Of a stretch of 64,000 bases of DNA, positions 26,066-35,736 are shown piece by piece; the stretch's first letter is position 1, and each line of letters begins with the position of its first letter. Made by a program: the position numbers and the translations under genes. The DNA is from Chromatiales bacterium. GTDB taxonomy: Bacteria; Pseudomonadota; Gammaproteobacteria; JAGRCI01. The stretch lies in assembly GCA_020445565.1 (NCBI GenBank), contig JAGRGI010000093.1:1-64000 (forward strand), in the 5' to 3' direction. The notes below the pieces were generated by a model. That model was not told the origin of the DNA. It searched no databases and saw only the letters and a program-made list of their open reading frames with translations.

Positions 26066-27100
26066 ATGCCGGTGAGTAACCGCATAGAGCTGGAGGATGA
26101 GCCAGACGACGACATCGATACCGATGTGGTCGACGAGGCCGAAGATGGCCTGATCGACGATACCGACGATGATCTGATCGAAGACGATGACGACGATGAA
26201 GGTCTGCGTGAGTCGAAACCGGCCAGACGCAAGCGTTCTTCGATGTTCGGGGCGTATGCGGTCGATAGCCAGTTGGACGCCACTCGCATGTACCTGAGCG
26301 AGATCGGCTGTTCCAAGCTGTTGACCATGGAGGAAGAAGTCTACTACGCGCGCCTGGCCCAAAAGGGCGATGAAAAGGCCAGGGCCAAGATGATCGAATG
26401 CAATCTGCGTTTGGTCGTCAAGATCGCCCGCCGCTACATGAACCGTGGTTTGGCCTTGCTGGATCTGATCGAGGAGGGCAACCTCGGTCTGATCAGGGCG
26501 GTGGAGAAGTTCGATCCCGAGCGCGGTTTCCGTTTTTCCACCTACGCAACCTGGTGGATTCGCCAGACCATCGAACGGGCCATCATGAATCAGACGCGAA
26601 CCATTCGTCTGCCGATTCATGTGGTCAAAGAGATGAACGTTTACCTGCGCGCGGCGCGCAAGCTGGCGCAAACCTTGGACCACGATCCCAGTGCCGAGGA
26701 AATCTCCACCTTGTTGGAAAAACCTCTGGATCAGGTGAAACGTGTGCTCGGCCTCAATGAGCGAATCGCCTCTGTGGATTCGCCATCCGGCCGGGACGCT
26801 GACAAGCCCCTGCTCGATTCCATACCCGATGAACGCCATGTCGACCCCTCCGACGTGTTGCAGGACCAGGACATCAACAACAACATCGGTCAATGGATCG
26901 AGCGTCTCACGGAAAAGCAGCGCGAGGTTGTCGAACGGCGCTTTGGCCTGCGAGGCTACACCTCATCCACACTGGAAGAGGTGGCCAATGAGCTGGGGGT
27001 TACCCGTGAGCGCGTGCGGCAGATTCAGATGGACGCCCTGAAACGCCTGCGGGAGATCCTGGAAAAGGAAGGCTTTTCGGTGGAGAACGTCTTCAACTGA
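26066..27100 (+). CDS. rpoS: RNA polymerase sigma factor RpoS
   Basis: A 344-residue general-stress/stationary-phase sigma-70-family factor. An exceptionally acidic N-terminus (25 Asp/Glu in residues 8-46) precedes region 1.2 ([17 protein letters not shown]), region 2 ([46 protein letters not shown]), region 3 ([12 protein letters not shown]) and region 4 with the helix-turn-helix [19 protein letters not shown]. Length and placement after nlpD support RpoS rather than RpoD or RpoH. It has a strong GAGGAGG ribosome-binding site; part of its transcription probably starts inside nlpD, as in relatives. Confidence 0.97.
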   Translation: MPVSNRIELEDEPDDDIDTDVVDEAEDGLIDDTDDDLIEDDDDDEGLRESKPARRKRSSMFGAYAVDSQLDATRMYLSEIGCSKLLTMEEEVYYARLAQKGDEKARAKMIECNLRLVVKIARRYMNRGLALLDLIEEGNLGLIRAVEKFDPERGFRFSTYATWWIRQTIERAIMNQTRTIRLPIHVVKEMNVYLRAARKLAQTLDHDPSAEEISTLLEKPLDQVKRVLGLNERIASVDSPSGRDADKPLLDSIPDERHVDPSDVLQDQDINNNIGQWIERLTEKQREVVERRFGLRGYTSSTLEEVANELGVTRERVRQIQMDALKRLREILEKEGFSVENVFN

Positions 27101-27107
27101 AGCCGAA

Positions 27108-27134
27108 AGGGGCCGGCCGACCCGGCCGGCCCCT
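27108..27134. terminator. Bidirectional hairpin between rpoS and the GAF gene
   Basis: Perfect 11-bp GC-rich arms AGGGGCCGGCC and GGCCGGCCCCT flank a 5-base loop. The hairpin starts 7 bp after the rpoS stop and ends at the stop of the convergent gene. Neither side has a long T-run (TTT on the minus strand), so it may act as a weak intrinsic terminator or 3'-end stabiliser for both transcripts. Confidence 0.7.
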
Positions 27135-28183
27135 CAATGTCGCGACTGCTCGACGGCCTTGGCGGTCAGCTCGTTCAAGTCCGCCTCGTCTTTTGCCTGT
27201 ATGCAGGCCAGTGCGTAGTTGTTCTGTCCGATGGCGCCGTCCAATGCCTGTCGGTAACGCGCCAACTGTGTCGATCCAATCCCCAGCCCCATAACCAGGA
27301 AGGCGGAATCGCCCGACACTCCGGCGATGTCTCCCGCACGTAGACATTCCCCAAGTCGTTTTGCCGTGTTTCGTTGGTTTGTGGCCGAGCCCTGCAATTT
27401 AAGGTTGATGGAGGCCAGCCACAGCGTCTGTCTGTGCCGGTATGCCCGTTCGAGCATGATATCCGCCTGCTGACGGAAGCCTGTCTCCGTGTATAGCCCG
27501 GAGTGCGGGTCCAGGGAATCCTGTGTCGAGAATTCCTGTTTCATGCGGGTGGCTTCGGCCAGTGCGGTCTCCAGATCGCGGGTGCGACGGCGAATGTGGG
27601 TCTCCAGGCGGTTGAGCAGCCGCGAATTGGTGATCAACATAGCCAGCACGCTGCAGTACACCGACAGCAGTCGCTCGTGCCAATCGGTGAAATGTTGCGG
27701 TTGCGGGTGTGACACATTCAACACCCCCAACACTTCTCCGCCATGGGTCAACGGTACGCAGATCAGAGAGCCTGGGCTTGATTTATCCTGCTCTCGCTGG
27801 GAACCGACAAATCGGGTGTCGTTGCGGCAATCACTGCAACGTTGGATTTCCCCGCTCTCGGCAGCCATGCCGATCATGCCCTCCCCAAGCCGGAAACGCC
27901 GTGTGCTCTGGGGTTTGCGGGTGGTGGCCTGATCGCCGTAGAGATCATCGACGTCCAAACCGGTTCGGTTGATCAGCTGATCGCCCTGCAGTACGAATAC
28001 CGAGCAGCGCAGAAAATCCTGATTGCGGATCAATCCTTCCAGGGCATGGCGCACCAGGCTGCCTTCATCGGTCGTTTGTGCATTGAGTTGTGAAAGCTCA
28101 CGCAATGCCGATAGGGAGCTCACCAAATCGCCGAATCGATCGCTGAGTTCACGGGTCGCATCAGCGTAGACTTCGGTATCCAT
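27134..28183 (-). CDS. GAF-domain protein with degenerate GGDEF domain
   Basis: A 349-residue soluble signalling protein. The N-terminal helices (1-30) are followed by a GAF sensor domain (about 40-190, RNQDFLRCSVFVLQGDQLINR, shown in part), a coiled-coil linker (THIRRRTRDLETALAEATRM) and a C-terminal GGDEF-like domain. The diguanylate cyclase signature is lost: the usual GGDEF position reads SGDSAF, and the substrate-binding DxDxFK region is missing, so cyclase activity is not expected. ATG 28183 is preferred; GTG 28186 is one codon upstream. It follows the HDOD gene by 7 bp. The ligand of the GAF domain is unknown. Confidence 0.85.
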   Translation of the reverse strand: MDTEVYADATRELSDRFGDLVSSLSALRELSQLNAQTTDEGSLVRHALEGLIRNQDFLRCSVFVLQGDQLINRTGLDVDDLYGDQATTRKPQSTRRFRLGEGMIGMAAESGEIQRCSDCRNDTRFVGSQREQDKSSPGSLICVPLTHGGEVLGVLNVSHPQPQHFTDWHERLLSVYCSVLAMLITNSRLLNRLETHIRRRTRDLETALAEATRMKQEFSTQDSLDPHSGLYTETGFRQQADIMLERAYRHRQTLWLASINLKLQGSATNQRNTAKRLGECLRAGDIAGVSGDSAFLVMGLGIGSTQLARYRQALDGAIGQNNYALACIQAKDEADLNELTAKAVEQSRH

Positions 28184-28190
28184 CACGGCC

Positions 28191-29030
28191 TCATTGCGCC
28201 AGGATGGCGGCGATCTCGAGCAGGGATTGGCGATTGTTCTCGCTTTCGCTCAACGCGTCGCTGAGCTGTGCCGGTGCGATCCCCAGCAGGGCGAAACGCA
28301 GGTCCTCATCTGGCTTGGGTTGCTGGCCGGCGAGCAGTTGCTTGCTCAGCACCGAACAGGCACCGACCAGCACCGTCAAGGGCCAGTGATCGTCCCGGTA
28401 GTGGATATCATGGCCATGGGCGATGGCCCTGTAGAGCGGGTCCGGCAGTTGCCAGCGTCTTGCTAAAAGGGCGCCGGCAGCGTGGTGGTCGGTTTGTAGC
28501 TGTTCCCGTAAACGCTGGCTCAATCGGCTGGCCTCGTCCGGCATAGCAAGTGCACGGCTCACCTCGGCGGGAAACAAATGGGTCAGGGCCAACAGGCCCA
28601 GGCGTTGCAATAAACCGGCGGTGTAGGCATCCGGACCGGATGGCGCGCCCTGAACACGCACATGACGGGCCAGGCGGAGTGCCAATTGCGCGGTCATGAC
28701 CGAATGCATCCAGAACTGCCCTGCGTCGAAACCGGCACAACGTTTCAGGTCCATGTGGCCGCTCAGCGAGTAGGCCAGACTGATACTGCGAACGGTGTTC
28801 AGGCCAAGCACCCGTATGATGGCGTCGCGAAGGTTGCTCACGTGGCCGGCGCGGCCAAAGTACGATGAGTTTGCCAGGGCCAGCAGGCGCGCAGTGAGGG
28901 TGGGGCTTTCCTGGAGTACGGATGCCAGTTCGTCCAACTCAAGGTTGTCATTCGTCACCGCTTGCAGAATGCGGGCGGCGACCCCGGACAAGGGAGGAAT
29001 CTCCTTGAGCTGTAGCAGTTCTCTTTGCAT
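28191..29030 (-). CDS. HDOD-domain protein
   Basis: A 279-residue protein consisting mainly of an HDOD domain, a catalytically inactive relative of HD phosphohydrolases. It starts LLQLKEIPPLSGVAARILQAVTND (here shown partly), has LANSSYFGRAGHVSNLRDAI and LGLNTVRSISLAYSL, all typical HDOD segments. HDOD proteins act as scaffolds in signal transduction, often with cyclic-di-GMP pathways. It is the first gene of a pair with the GAF/degenerate-GGDEF gene, suggesting a shared signalling complex. Confidence 0.88.
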   Translation of the reverse strand: MQRELLQLKEIPPLSGVAARILQAVTNDNLELDELASVLQESPTLTARLLALANSSYFGRAGHVSNLRDAIIRVLGLNTVRSISLAYSLSGHMDLKRCAGFDAGQFWMHSVMTAQLALRLARHVRVQGAPSGPDAYTAGLLQRLGLLALTHLFPAEVSRALAMPDEASRLSQRLREQLQTDHHAAGALLARRWQLPDPLYRAIAHGHDIHYRDDHWPLTVLVGACSVLSKQLLAGQQPKPDEDLRFALLGIAPAQLSDALSESENNRQSLLEIAAILAQ

Positions 29031-29206
29031 GATCGGCTGTCGTTCTGCGGGTGCGGTCCAATCGACTCGGGTTGCGGGGGCGGTTCGGTTTTAAGTCTTC
29101 CGGATCATCGGCCGCTGCGCCTCAAACTTGATATGCTGTGCGGAACGACAGGCGAGCCCGGGCGGTCATAGGGCTGATAGGGGTGATGAGGCCCCGGTGC
29201 ACTGAA

Positions 29207-31450
29207 ATGTATGGGAGATCAGGCTTGAACCTACGACACACTTGCATCACCTGCACCTTTGCCGTGCTTGCACTGCTGGCATTGGGACTTGTGCCCTCGG
29301 TGGGGGTGAGCGGAACCAATGAGCGACATGCTTGGGCGCCCTCGGAGGCGTTGTGGCCTCAAGTGCAAAAGTTGGCGGTTCCCCATCAGCGGCGCTTGCC
29401 GGCTGCGGCGGCTCCTGTGCTGGTGTTGCCACCCCTGAGTGCGCAGGAGCAGGCGCAGATAAAAGCCGGGGACGGCGGAAAACGCCACCGTATCGGTATT
29501 GGCCGTTTGCTTACCGAGGGTCAGATCAGCAGTTTGCGCGAGAGTGACTGGAGTCTGGATGCAGAGGGACGCTACGTAAGTCAATGGGCAGTCCGCTCGC
29601 CGGGGGCTTTGCAGTTGCGGGTGTGTATCGATGTCAACGCGTTGCCTGGCGGTACGGAGCTGAATTTTTTCTCGCCGGGGTCTCCCGATGAAGTCGTCGC
29701 AGCCTGGAATCTCGGCGGCGACGGCGCCAAGTGGCGCGGTTTGCCCTGCCGTTGGAGTCCCGGCATCGCTGGTGATGCCGTGGGGGTCGAAATGGCCTTG
29801 CCTGCCGGCGTGTCGACCGAAGAGGTGGCGCTGGCAGTGCCGATGGTCTCCCATCTCTTTGAAGACCCCATGAAGGCGCCCGACAAGCGCTTGGTCGACA
29901 TTGGCACCGCCGGGTTGTGCCATAACGATATTCGTTGTTTCGAGTCCCAGTGGGGCAAGACCGCCGATAGTGTTGCCAAGTACAGTTTTACCGGTAGCGG
30001 CGGCAGCACCTTTCTGTGTACTGGCACGCTGTTGTCGGACTTGCAGGGGGGCACGCAGATCCCCTATTTTCTGACTGCGGGCCATTGCATCGAGGGGCAG
30101 ACCGACGCCTCGTCCATGGAGTTCTACTGGTTCTTTGAAAACTTTGCCTGTAGCGGCACGACATCGCCCGATGGCGTGGTCCAACAAAGCGGCGGAGCGA
30201 CCTTGCTCAAACGGGACGATACCCTGGACTATGCTCTGGTGCGCCTGCTGAGCACGCCGCCCCTGGGGGTGATGTTCAGCGGTTGGGACAGCACGCCTGC
30301 GGTGGCCGGCACCAACGTCGTCGGCATACACCATCCGGCGGGTGATTTGAAAAAAATCAGTTTTGGCAGTGTCAACGGACTGTCCATCGAGGGTGGGCCG
30401 GTCACCGGCAGCGGCACCCACATCCACATGGATTGGGATCTGGGTGTCACGGAGCAGGGCAGCAGCGGATCGGGGTTGTGGAAATCCGAGGGAGACGATC
30501 ATCTGCTGATCGGTTCCCTATCCAGCGGTTTTTCGTCTTGCAGCGACCTGACCGGTACCGATTGGTACGCGCGCTTTGACCGGGTGTTCGATGAGGCCGG
30601 CAGTTTTCTGCAACCCGGTGATCCACTGGATCATCCTGACGGCGACGTGGTTCTGCGTAACATCTCGACCCGCGGCTTCGTGGGAACGGGCGATCAGCAG
30701 ATGATCGTGGGTTTCGTCATCAATGGTGGCAGCGGTACAAGACGCCTGCTGATCACTTCCAGGGGGCCGTCGTTGGCCAATGAGGGCCTGTCCGGGGTGT
30801 TGGCCGATCCCTTCGTTACGGTATTCCGCTCCAGCGATGGTACGGCATTGGCCAGCAACGACGACTGGCAACAGGATGCCAGTGCCGCCGAACTGAGTGC
30901 GTCGGGTTTTGCGCCCACTTCCAGCAAGGAGTCGGCATTGACGGTAGTGGTCGGCCCCGGACTCTACACTGTCAACCTCACCGGCGTGGGCTCAGGCACC
31001 GGTATCGGTCTGCTCAGCGTCACCGACCTGGGGCCTGTGGCGGCCGGCGATGCGGAGTTGATCAATGTTTCCACCCGCGGATTCGTCGGCACCGGTGACC
31101 AGCAATTGATCGCTGGCATCGTTCTGGAAGGAACCGGGGAGCGTGGTTTCGTCTCCACCGCCCAAGGTCCGGAGCTCGATACTGCCGGGGTGAGTGGCAC
31201 GCTGGCCGATCCCGTTTTGTCGTTGGTGAACCTCAATAACGGCAACAGTCAGGAAGATGGCAATGACGATTGGCGCACCCATCCCCTGGCCAATCAGACG
31301 CAGAGCATCGATCTCGCCCCGCAATTCAATCTGGAATCGGCCCTGCTCACCCGGCTGGCGGCTGGCTCGTACACAGCCAATATGACAGGCTTTCGCAGTT
31401 CCACGGGCGTGGGGCTGGTGGGTGTGATACTGCTACCCAAAGTCAATTGA
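29207..31450 (+). CDS. Secreted trypsin-like serine protease with two C-terminal repeats
   Basis: From ATG 29207 a 747-residue exported protein (alternatives: start at 29138, or TTG 29225 after GGGAGAT). The signal peptide is about 17-37 (FAVLALLALGLVPSVGVSG). A pro-region of about 200 residues leads to the protease domain with His293 in LTAGHC, Asp341 in DDTLDYALVRL and Ser420 in EQGSSGSGLW; the last loop resembles lysyl-endopeptidase-type enzymes. After a DHPDGDVV linker come two copies of a domain of about 130 residues, each starting NxSTRGFVGTGDQQ. No PEP-CTERM or other sorting tail is seen. Substrate specificity is unknown. Ends overlapping the convergent Mth938 gene by 18 bp. Confidence 0.88.
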   Translation: MYGRSGLNLRHTCITCTFAVLALLALGLVPSVGVSGTNERHAWAPSEALWPQVQKLAVPHQRRLPAAAAPVLVLPPLSAQEQAQIKAGDGGKRHRIGIGRLLTEGQISSLRESDWSLDAEGRYVSQWAVRSPGALQLRVCIDVNALPGGTELNFFSPGSPDEVVAAWNLGGDGAKWRGLPCRWSPGIAGDAVGVEMALPAGVSTEEVALAVPMVSHLFEDPMKAPDKRLVDIGTAGLCHNDIRCFESQWGKTADSVAKYSFTGSGGSTFLCTGTLLSDLQGGTQIPYFLTAGHCIEGQTDASSMEFYWFFENFACSGTTSPDGVVQQSGGATLLKRDDTLDYALVRLLSTPPLGVMFSGWDSTPAVAGTNVVGIHHPAGDLKKISFGSVNGLSIEGGPVTGSGTHIHMDWDLGVTEQGSSGSGLWKSEGDDHLLIGSLSSGFSSCSDLTGTDWYARFDRVFDEAGSFLQPGDPLDHPDGDVVLRNISTRGFVGTGDQQMIVGFVINGGSGTRRLLITSRGPSLANEGLSGVLADPFVTVFRSSDGTALASNDDWQQDASAAELSASGFAPTSSKESALTVVVGPGLYTVNLTGVGSGTGIGLLSVTDLGPVAAGDAELINVSTRGFVGTGDQQLIAGIVLEGTGERGFVSTAQGPELDTAGVSGTLADPVLSLVNLNNGNSQEDGNDDWRTHPLANQTQSIDLAPQFNLESALLTRLAAGSYTANMTGFRSSTGVGLVGVILLPKVN
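30652..31440 (+). repeat. Two tandem protein-coding repeats in the protease tail
   Basis: The segments beginning near 30652 and 31057 encode the same domain, offset by 405 bp (135 residues). Shared positions include STRGFVGTGDQQ, a GxSGxLADP motif, a DDW and a closing YTxNxTG region. DNA similarity is moderate, so the duplication is not recent. Confidence 0.75.
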
Positions 31451-31819
31451 AACCGGTAACAGCGCCGCCACCACGCGGCGTTCCTCCGACATGAGCACGT
31501 TATAGGTGCGGCAGGCGGCGACGGTATCCATGACCTCCACCCCGATGTTGCGGCGTAGGAATAGGCGCAGCAAGGGCTGTGCGGGGAATGCCAGCCGCTT
31601 TCCCGTGCCGATCAGTACGATCTCCGGCTGCCAGTCCATCAGGGGTTCCAGGTGTGCAGCCGTCAAATCGCTGACACGCTGGGGCGCCCAGGGGCTTTGC
31701 AGCCGCTCCGCTGAAACCACCAGGGCCTCATCGTGGGGCTTGCCGTTGATCCAGATCCCGGCCTCGTCCACGCCGGTGATCTGATAGCCGCTATCGTTTA
31801 CGTGCAGAACCAGCTTCAT
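31433..31819 (-). CDS. Mth938/DUF498-domain protein
   Basis: A 128-residue protein of the small Mth938-like family, related to the mitochondrial NDUFAF3 and E. coli-absent members often found near secretion or respiratory genes. Core motifs are PEIVLIGTGKRLAFP and GVEVMDTVAACRTYNVLMSEERRVVAALLP, quoted in part: EVMDTVAACRTYNVL. Molecular function is unknown. It overlaps the convergent protease gene and lies upstream of, and divergent from, alaC. Confidence 0.9.
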   Translation of the reverse strand: MKLVLHVNDSGYQITGVDEAGIWINGKPHDEALVVSAERLQSPWAPQRVSDLTAAHLEPLMDWQPEIVLIGTGKRLAFPAQPLLRLFLRRNIGVEVMDTVAACRTYNVLMSEERRVVAALLPVSIDFG

Positions 31820-31916
31820 AAAAAACGCGCCGATTGACAGCCTTGAAGGGGCTTATTAGTGTACCGGGTTTGGTCTGTGACCGCCCACCCACCGCCTAGC
31901 GCACCGTAAACAAACG

Positions 31917-33107
31917 ATGGACGAATTCGAACGAATCAAACGCCTGCCGCCGTATGTCTTCAATATCGTCAACGAATTGAAGGCGGCGGCACGAGCCCGG
32001 GGGGAGGACATCATCGACTTCGGCATGGGCAACCCTGACCAGCCGACGCCGCCGCACATCGTCGACAAACTCGTCGAGGCCGCTCAGCGCGGCGATACGC
32101 ATCGGTACTCCGTTTCCAAGGGTATTCCGCGCCTGCGGCGGGCGATCTGTCGTTGGTACGACCAGCGTTTCGGTGTAAAACTCGATCCGGATACCCAGGC
32201 CATCGTTACCATCGGTTCCAAGGAGGGCTTGGCGCATCTGGCCCTGGCCACGGTGGATCGGGGTGACTCCGTGCTGGTCCCCAATCCCGCCTACCCGATT
32301 CATCCCTATGGATTTGTCATTGCCGGGGCGGACATACGCCATGTGCCGCTGACCGAGGGGCGGGATTTCTTCGAGGAATTGGAGAAGGCCATTCGTGATA
32401 CCTGGCCCAAGCCCAAGATGCTGATTCTCAATTTTCCCGGCAATCCCACCACGCAATGCGTCGACTTGGAATTCTTCGAAAAGGTGGTGCAGATCGCCCG
32501 TGAGAACCATATCTGGGTGGTGCACGACATTGCCTATGCCGATATTGCCTTCGACGGCTACGTGGCCCCGTCGATCATGCAGGTGCCGGGTGCGACGGAG
32601 ATTGCTGTGGAGTTCTTCTCCCTCTCCAAGAGCTACAACATGCCCGGCTGGCGGGTTGGCTTCATGGTTGGCAACGCCCACCTGGTGGCAGCCCTGGCGC
32701 GGATGAAATCCTATTTGGATTACGGCACCTTCACACCCATTCAGGTGGCGGCCATCACTGCCCTGGAAGGGCCGCAGACGTGTGTTGCCGAGATCCGGGA
32801 CATGTATCAGAACCGGCGCGATGTGCTCTGCAGCGGTCTGGACATCGTCGGTTGGCAGGTGCAAAAACCACAAGCGACCATGTTCGCCTGGGCCAAGATT
32901 CCGGAGCAGTACCAGGCCATGGGTTCTCTGGAGTTCAGCAAGAAGTTGCTGCGTGACGCCCATGTCGCGGTATCGCCGGGTATCGGTTTCGGCAGCTACG
33001 GCGACGACCACGTACGCTTCAGCCTGATCGAGAACGAACACCGTACCCGCCAGGCCTTGCGTGGTATTCGTGAAATGTTTCGTCGTGACGGGGCGGCTGG
33101 GGGCTGA
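31917..33107 (+). CDS. alaC: Alanine-forming aminotransferase AlaC
   Basis: A 396-residue class I PLP aminotransferase that makes alanine from pyruvate and glutamate. Signatures are [20 protein letters not shown] with the PLP-binding Asn, [12 protein letters not shown] with Asp/Tyr, and the PLP lysine K238 in [15 protein letters not shown]. The N-terminus [20 protein letters not shown] matches AlaC (YfdZ) rather than AspC. It is located upstream of hom-thrC, an order common in gamma- and betaproteobacteria, and probably supplies or balances amino donors with them. Confidence 0.93.
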   Translation: MDEFERIKRLPPYVFNIVNELKAAARARGEDIIDFGMGNPDQPTPPHIVDKLVEAAQRGDTHRYSVSKGIPRLRRAICRWYDQRFGVKLDPDTQAIVTIGSKEGLAHLALATVDRGDSVLVPNPAYPIHPYGFVIAGADIRHVPLTEGRDFFEELEKAIRDTWPKPKMLILNFPGNPTTQCVDLEFFEKVVQIARENHIWVVHDIAYADIAFDGYVAPSIMQVPGATEIAVEFFSLSKSYNMPGWRVGFMVGNAHLVAALARMKSYLDYGTFTPIQVAAITALEGPQTCVAEIRDMYQNRRDVLCSGLDIVGWQVQKPQATMFAWAKIPEQYQAMGSLEFSKKLLRDAHVAVSPGIGFGSYGDDHVRFSLIENEHRTRQALRGIREMFRRDGAAGG

Positions 33108-33234
33108 AGTGGATATACTAGGCGATTGCGTCAGTTGCTCGCTAGGGTGGGATGCCCGCGGGAAAGCCGAAGCGATGAAAATCAGTCAGGGGTCCGCTTG
33201 CCGGCCCCGCAACGCGAATAGTCAGGAGTAAAAC

Positions 33235-34548
33235 TTGGAACCGGTCAAAGTCGGTCTTTTGGGTTTGGGCACCGTCGGTGGCGGCACGGCCCGTGTGCTG
33301 CAACGCAATTTCGATGAAATTGCCCGCCGCGCGGGGCGCGAAATTCGCATCGTCCACGCCGCCGCCCGTGATTTGCCCCCTGGGCAGATTCCCGAGGGCG
33401 CCGAAGGGATTCCCATCACCGAGGACGCCTTTGAGGTTGTCAACAACCCCGATGTCGATATCGTCGTGGAATTGATCGGCGGTTACAGCCCGGCACGAGA
33501 GCTGGTTATGCGGGCCATCGCCAACGATAAGCATGTGGTCACCGCAAACAAGGCGCTGATTGCCCTGTACGGCAACGAGATCTTCTCCGCTGCCCAGGAG
33601 CAGGGCGTCATGGTGGCCTTCGAGGCAGCCGTGGCTGGCGGTATTCCGATCATCAAGGCCATACGCGAGGGACTGGCGGCCAACCGCATCGAGTGGATCG
33701 CCGGCATCATCAACGGGACCGGCAACTTTATTCTCACCGAGATGCGCGACAAGGGGCGCAGTTTTGGCGATGTGTTGGCCGAAGCTCAAGCTCTGGGTTA
33801 CGCCGAGGCCGATCCCACCTTCGATGTGGAGGGTGTGGATGCCGCCCACAAACTGACAATTCTTGCCGCCATAGCTTTCGGTATCCCACTCAAATATGAC
33901 CGTTGCTATGCCGAGGGCATTTCCCGCATCAGCCCGGAGGACGTCAGTTACGCGCAGGAATTTGGCTATCGGATCAAGCATCTGGGCATCACCCGGCGCA
34001 CCGGTTCCGGCATCGAACTGCGTGTGCATCCCACCCTGATTCCGCAGAAGCGCCTGATCGCCAACGTCAACGGCGTTATGAACGCAGTGCTGGTGAAGGG
34101 CGATGCCGTGGGGCCAACCCTGTATTACGGTGCCGGTGCCGGTTCTGAGCCGACCGCCTCGGCAGTGGTTGCGGATATCATCGATGTCGCCCGCGCCCTG
34201 ACGTCCGACCCGGAGAATCGTGTTCCTCATCTGGCGTTTCAGCCGGGTTCCCTGGCCGACCTGCCCATCCTCTCCATGGAAGACGTGGAGACATCTTACT
34301 ACCTGCGCATGAATGCCGCCGATCGTCCCGGCGTGCTGGCCGAGGTCACCGGCATCTTCGGCAAGCTGGGAATCAGTATTGAGGCCATGAAGCAGAAACA
34401 ACCGGCCGAAGATGAAACCACCGTGCCGATCGTGCTGCTCACACACAAGGTCGCCGAGCGGCAGATGAACGAGGCCCTGGCCCGGATCGAGGCCCTGGAC
34501 GCCGTTTCCGGGCCGGTCGTACGCATCCGTATGGAATCGCTCGGCTGA
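33235..34548 (+). CDS. hom: Homoserine dehydrogenase
   Basis: A 437-residue monofunctional enzyme that reduces aspartate semialdehyde to homoserine. The NAD(P) motif [13 protein letters not shown] is near residue 9, NKALIA and [17 protein letters not shown] form the substrate region with catalytic Lys and Glu/Asp, and the C-terminal ACT domain ([20 protein letters not shown]) senses threonine. The start is TTG at 33235 with a good AGGAG site 6 bp upstream; no better ATG is near. No Thr/Ile-rich attenuator leader is seen in the 127-bp region upstream. Confidence 0.96.
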   Translation: MEPVKVGLLGLGTVGGGTARVLQRNFDEIARRAGREIRIVHAAARDLPPGQIPEGAEGIPITEDAFEVVNNPDVDIVVELIGGYSPARELVMRAIANDKHVVTANKALIALYGNEIFSAAQEQGVMVAFEAAVAGGIPIIKAIREGLAANRIEWIAGIINGTGNFILTEMRDKGRSFGDVLAEAQALGYAEADPTFDVEGVDAAHKLTILAAIAFGIPLKYDRCYAEGISRISPEDVSYAQEFGYRIKHLGITRRTGSGIELRVHPTLIPQKRLIANVNGVMNAVLVKGDAVGPTLYYGAGAGSEPTASAVVADIIDVARALTSDPENRVPHLAFQPGSLADLPILSMEDVETSYYLRMNAADRPGVLAEVTGIFGKLGISIEAMKQKQPAEDETTVPIVLLTHKVAERQMNEALARIEALDAVSGPVVRIRMESLG

Positions 34549-34573
34549 GCCTGTCGAATTTGAGGAATCTGCC

Positions 34574-35716
34574 ATGCCTTTTCGCACCCGCTACACCGGT
34601 CTGATCGAACGCTACCGGGATCGGCTGCCGATCCACGACGACACCCGCATCATTAGTCTGGGTGAGGGGAATACGCCGCTGATCCGGCTGAACAACATCC
34701 CGCGGATCATCGGCAAGGACGTAGACATCTACGTCAAATACGAGGGGCTGAATCCCACCGGCTCTTTCAAGGACCGCGGCATGACCATGGCCGTGACCAA
34801 GGCAGTCGAAGAAGGTAGTCGGGCGATCATCTGCGCCTCCACCGGCAACACCTCCGCGGCGGCGGCGGCCTACGCGGCGCGCGCCGGCATCACGGCCTTC
34901 GTGCTGATCCCCGACGGCAAGATCGCCATGGGCAAGCTGGCGCAGGCCATGATGCATGGTTCGGTGGTTATCCAGATCAAGGGCAATTTCGATGACGGTA
35001 TGCGTCTGGTGAAGGAAGTGGCTACCGAAGCGCCGGTCACCATCGTCAATTCCATCAATCCCTATCGCCTGCAAGGCCAGAAGACCGCCGCCTTCGAGAT
35101 TGTCGAGGAGCTGGGGCGTGCGCCGGATTACCACTGCCTGCCGGTGGGCAATGCGGGCAATATCACCGCCCACTGGATCGGTTACTGCGAATATTCCTCG
35201 GCTTCTGGCGACCACGTTACCGGTGCCTGTGCCTTCTGCGAAGGACATTGCAAATACGCTGGCGGTGCCGTGGTGGGCAATCGCCCGCACATGGTCGGTT
35301 ATCAGGCCGCCGGCTCCGCGCCCTTCATGCGCGGCCATATGGTGGACAATCCTGAGACCGTGGCGACAGCCATCCGCATCGGCCATCCTCAATCCTGGGA
35401 TTACGCTTGGAAGGTCAAAGAAGAGTCCGGCGGCTGGTTTGACGAATGCTCCGACGAAAAGATCCTCGCGGCACAAAAGCTGTTGGCCGAGAAAGAAGGT
35501 GTATTCTGTGAACCGGCCTCCGCCACCTCCCTGGCCGGCGCCCTGGCCGACATTGCCAGCGGCAAGATCCCCGAGGGCAGCACCATCGTCTGTACCCTCA
35601 CCGGTCACGGCCTCAAGGACCCGGACACCGCCATCAAGCAGAGCACCGCCCCGATGCTCACCGTCGAGGCCGAGCTGGACGCGGTCAAGTCCGCCATTCT
35701 CGACAATATGACCTGA
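34574..35716 (+). CDS. thrC: Threonine synthase
   Basis: A 380-residue PLP enzyme that converts O-phosphohomoserine to threonine. The PLP lysine is K66 in [30 protein letters not shown] binds the cofactor phosphate, and PVGNAGNI closes the site. It is of the short class, as in many proteobacteria lacking ThrABC fusion. It begins 25 bp after hom and forms one operon with it. The next gene starts 20 bp later. Confidence 0.96.
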   Translation: MPFRTRYTGLIERYRDRLPIHDDTRIISLGEGNTPLIRLNNIPRIIGKDVDIYVKYEGLNPTGSFKDRGMTMAVTKAVEEGSRAIICASTGNTSAAAAAYAARAGITAFVLIPDGKIAMGKLAQAMMHGSVVIQIKGNFDDGMRLVKEVATEAPVTIVNSINPYRLQGQKTAAFEIVEELGRAPDYHCLPVGNAGNITAHWIGYCEYSSASGDHVTGACAFCEGHCKYAGGAVVGNRPHMVGYQAAGSAPFMRGHMVDNPETVATAIRIGHPQSWDYAWKVKEESGGWFDECSDEKILAAQKLLAEKEGVFCEPASATSLAGALADIASGKIPEGSTIVCTLTGHGLKDPDTAIKQSTAPMLTVEAELDAVKSAILDNMT

Positions 35717-35736
35717 CGCCCAAGGGCGGTTTTCCC

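Noticed and set aside
29231-30502. 423-residue minus-strand frame opposite the protease gene
   Set aside because: Antisense shadow of a gene with an intact catalytic triad; no domain or ribosome-binding site.
33175-33231. 18-codon frame upstream of hom as a threonine attenuator leader
   Set aside because: It contains no Thr or Ile run and no terminator/antiterminator pair is visible; the ribosome-binding site of hom lies at its end.
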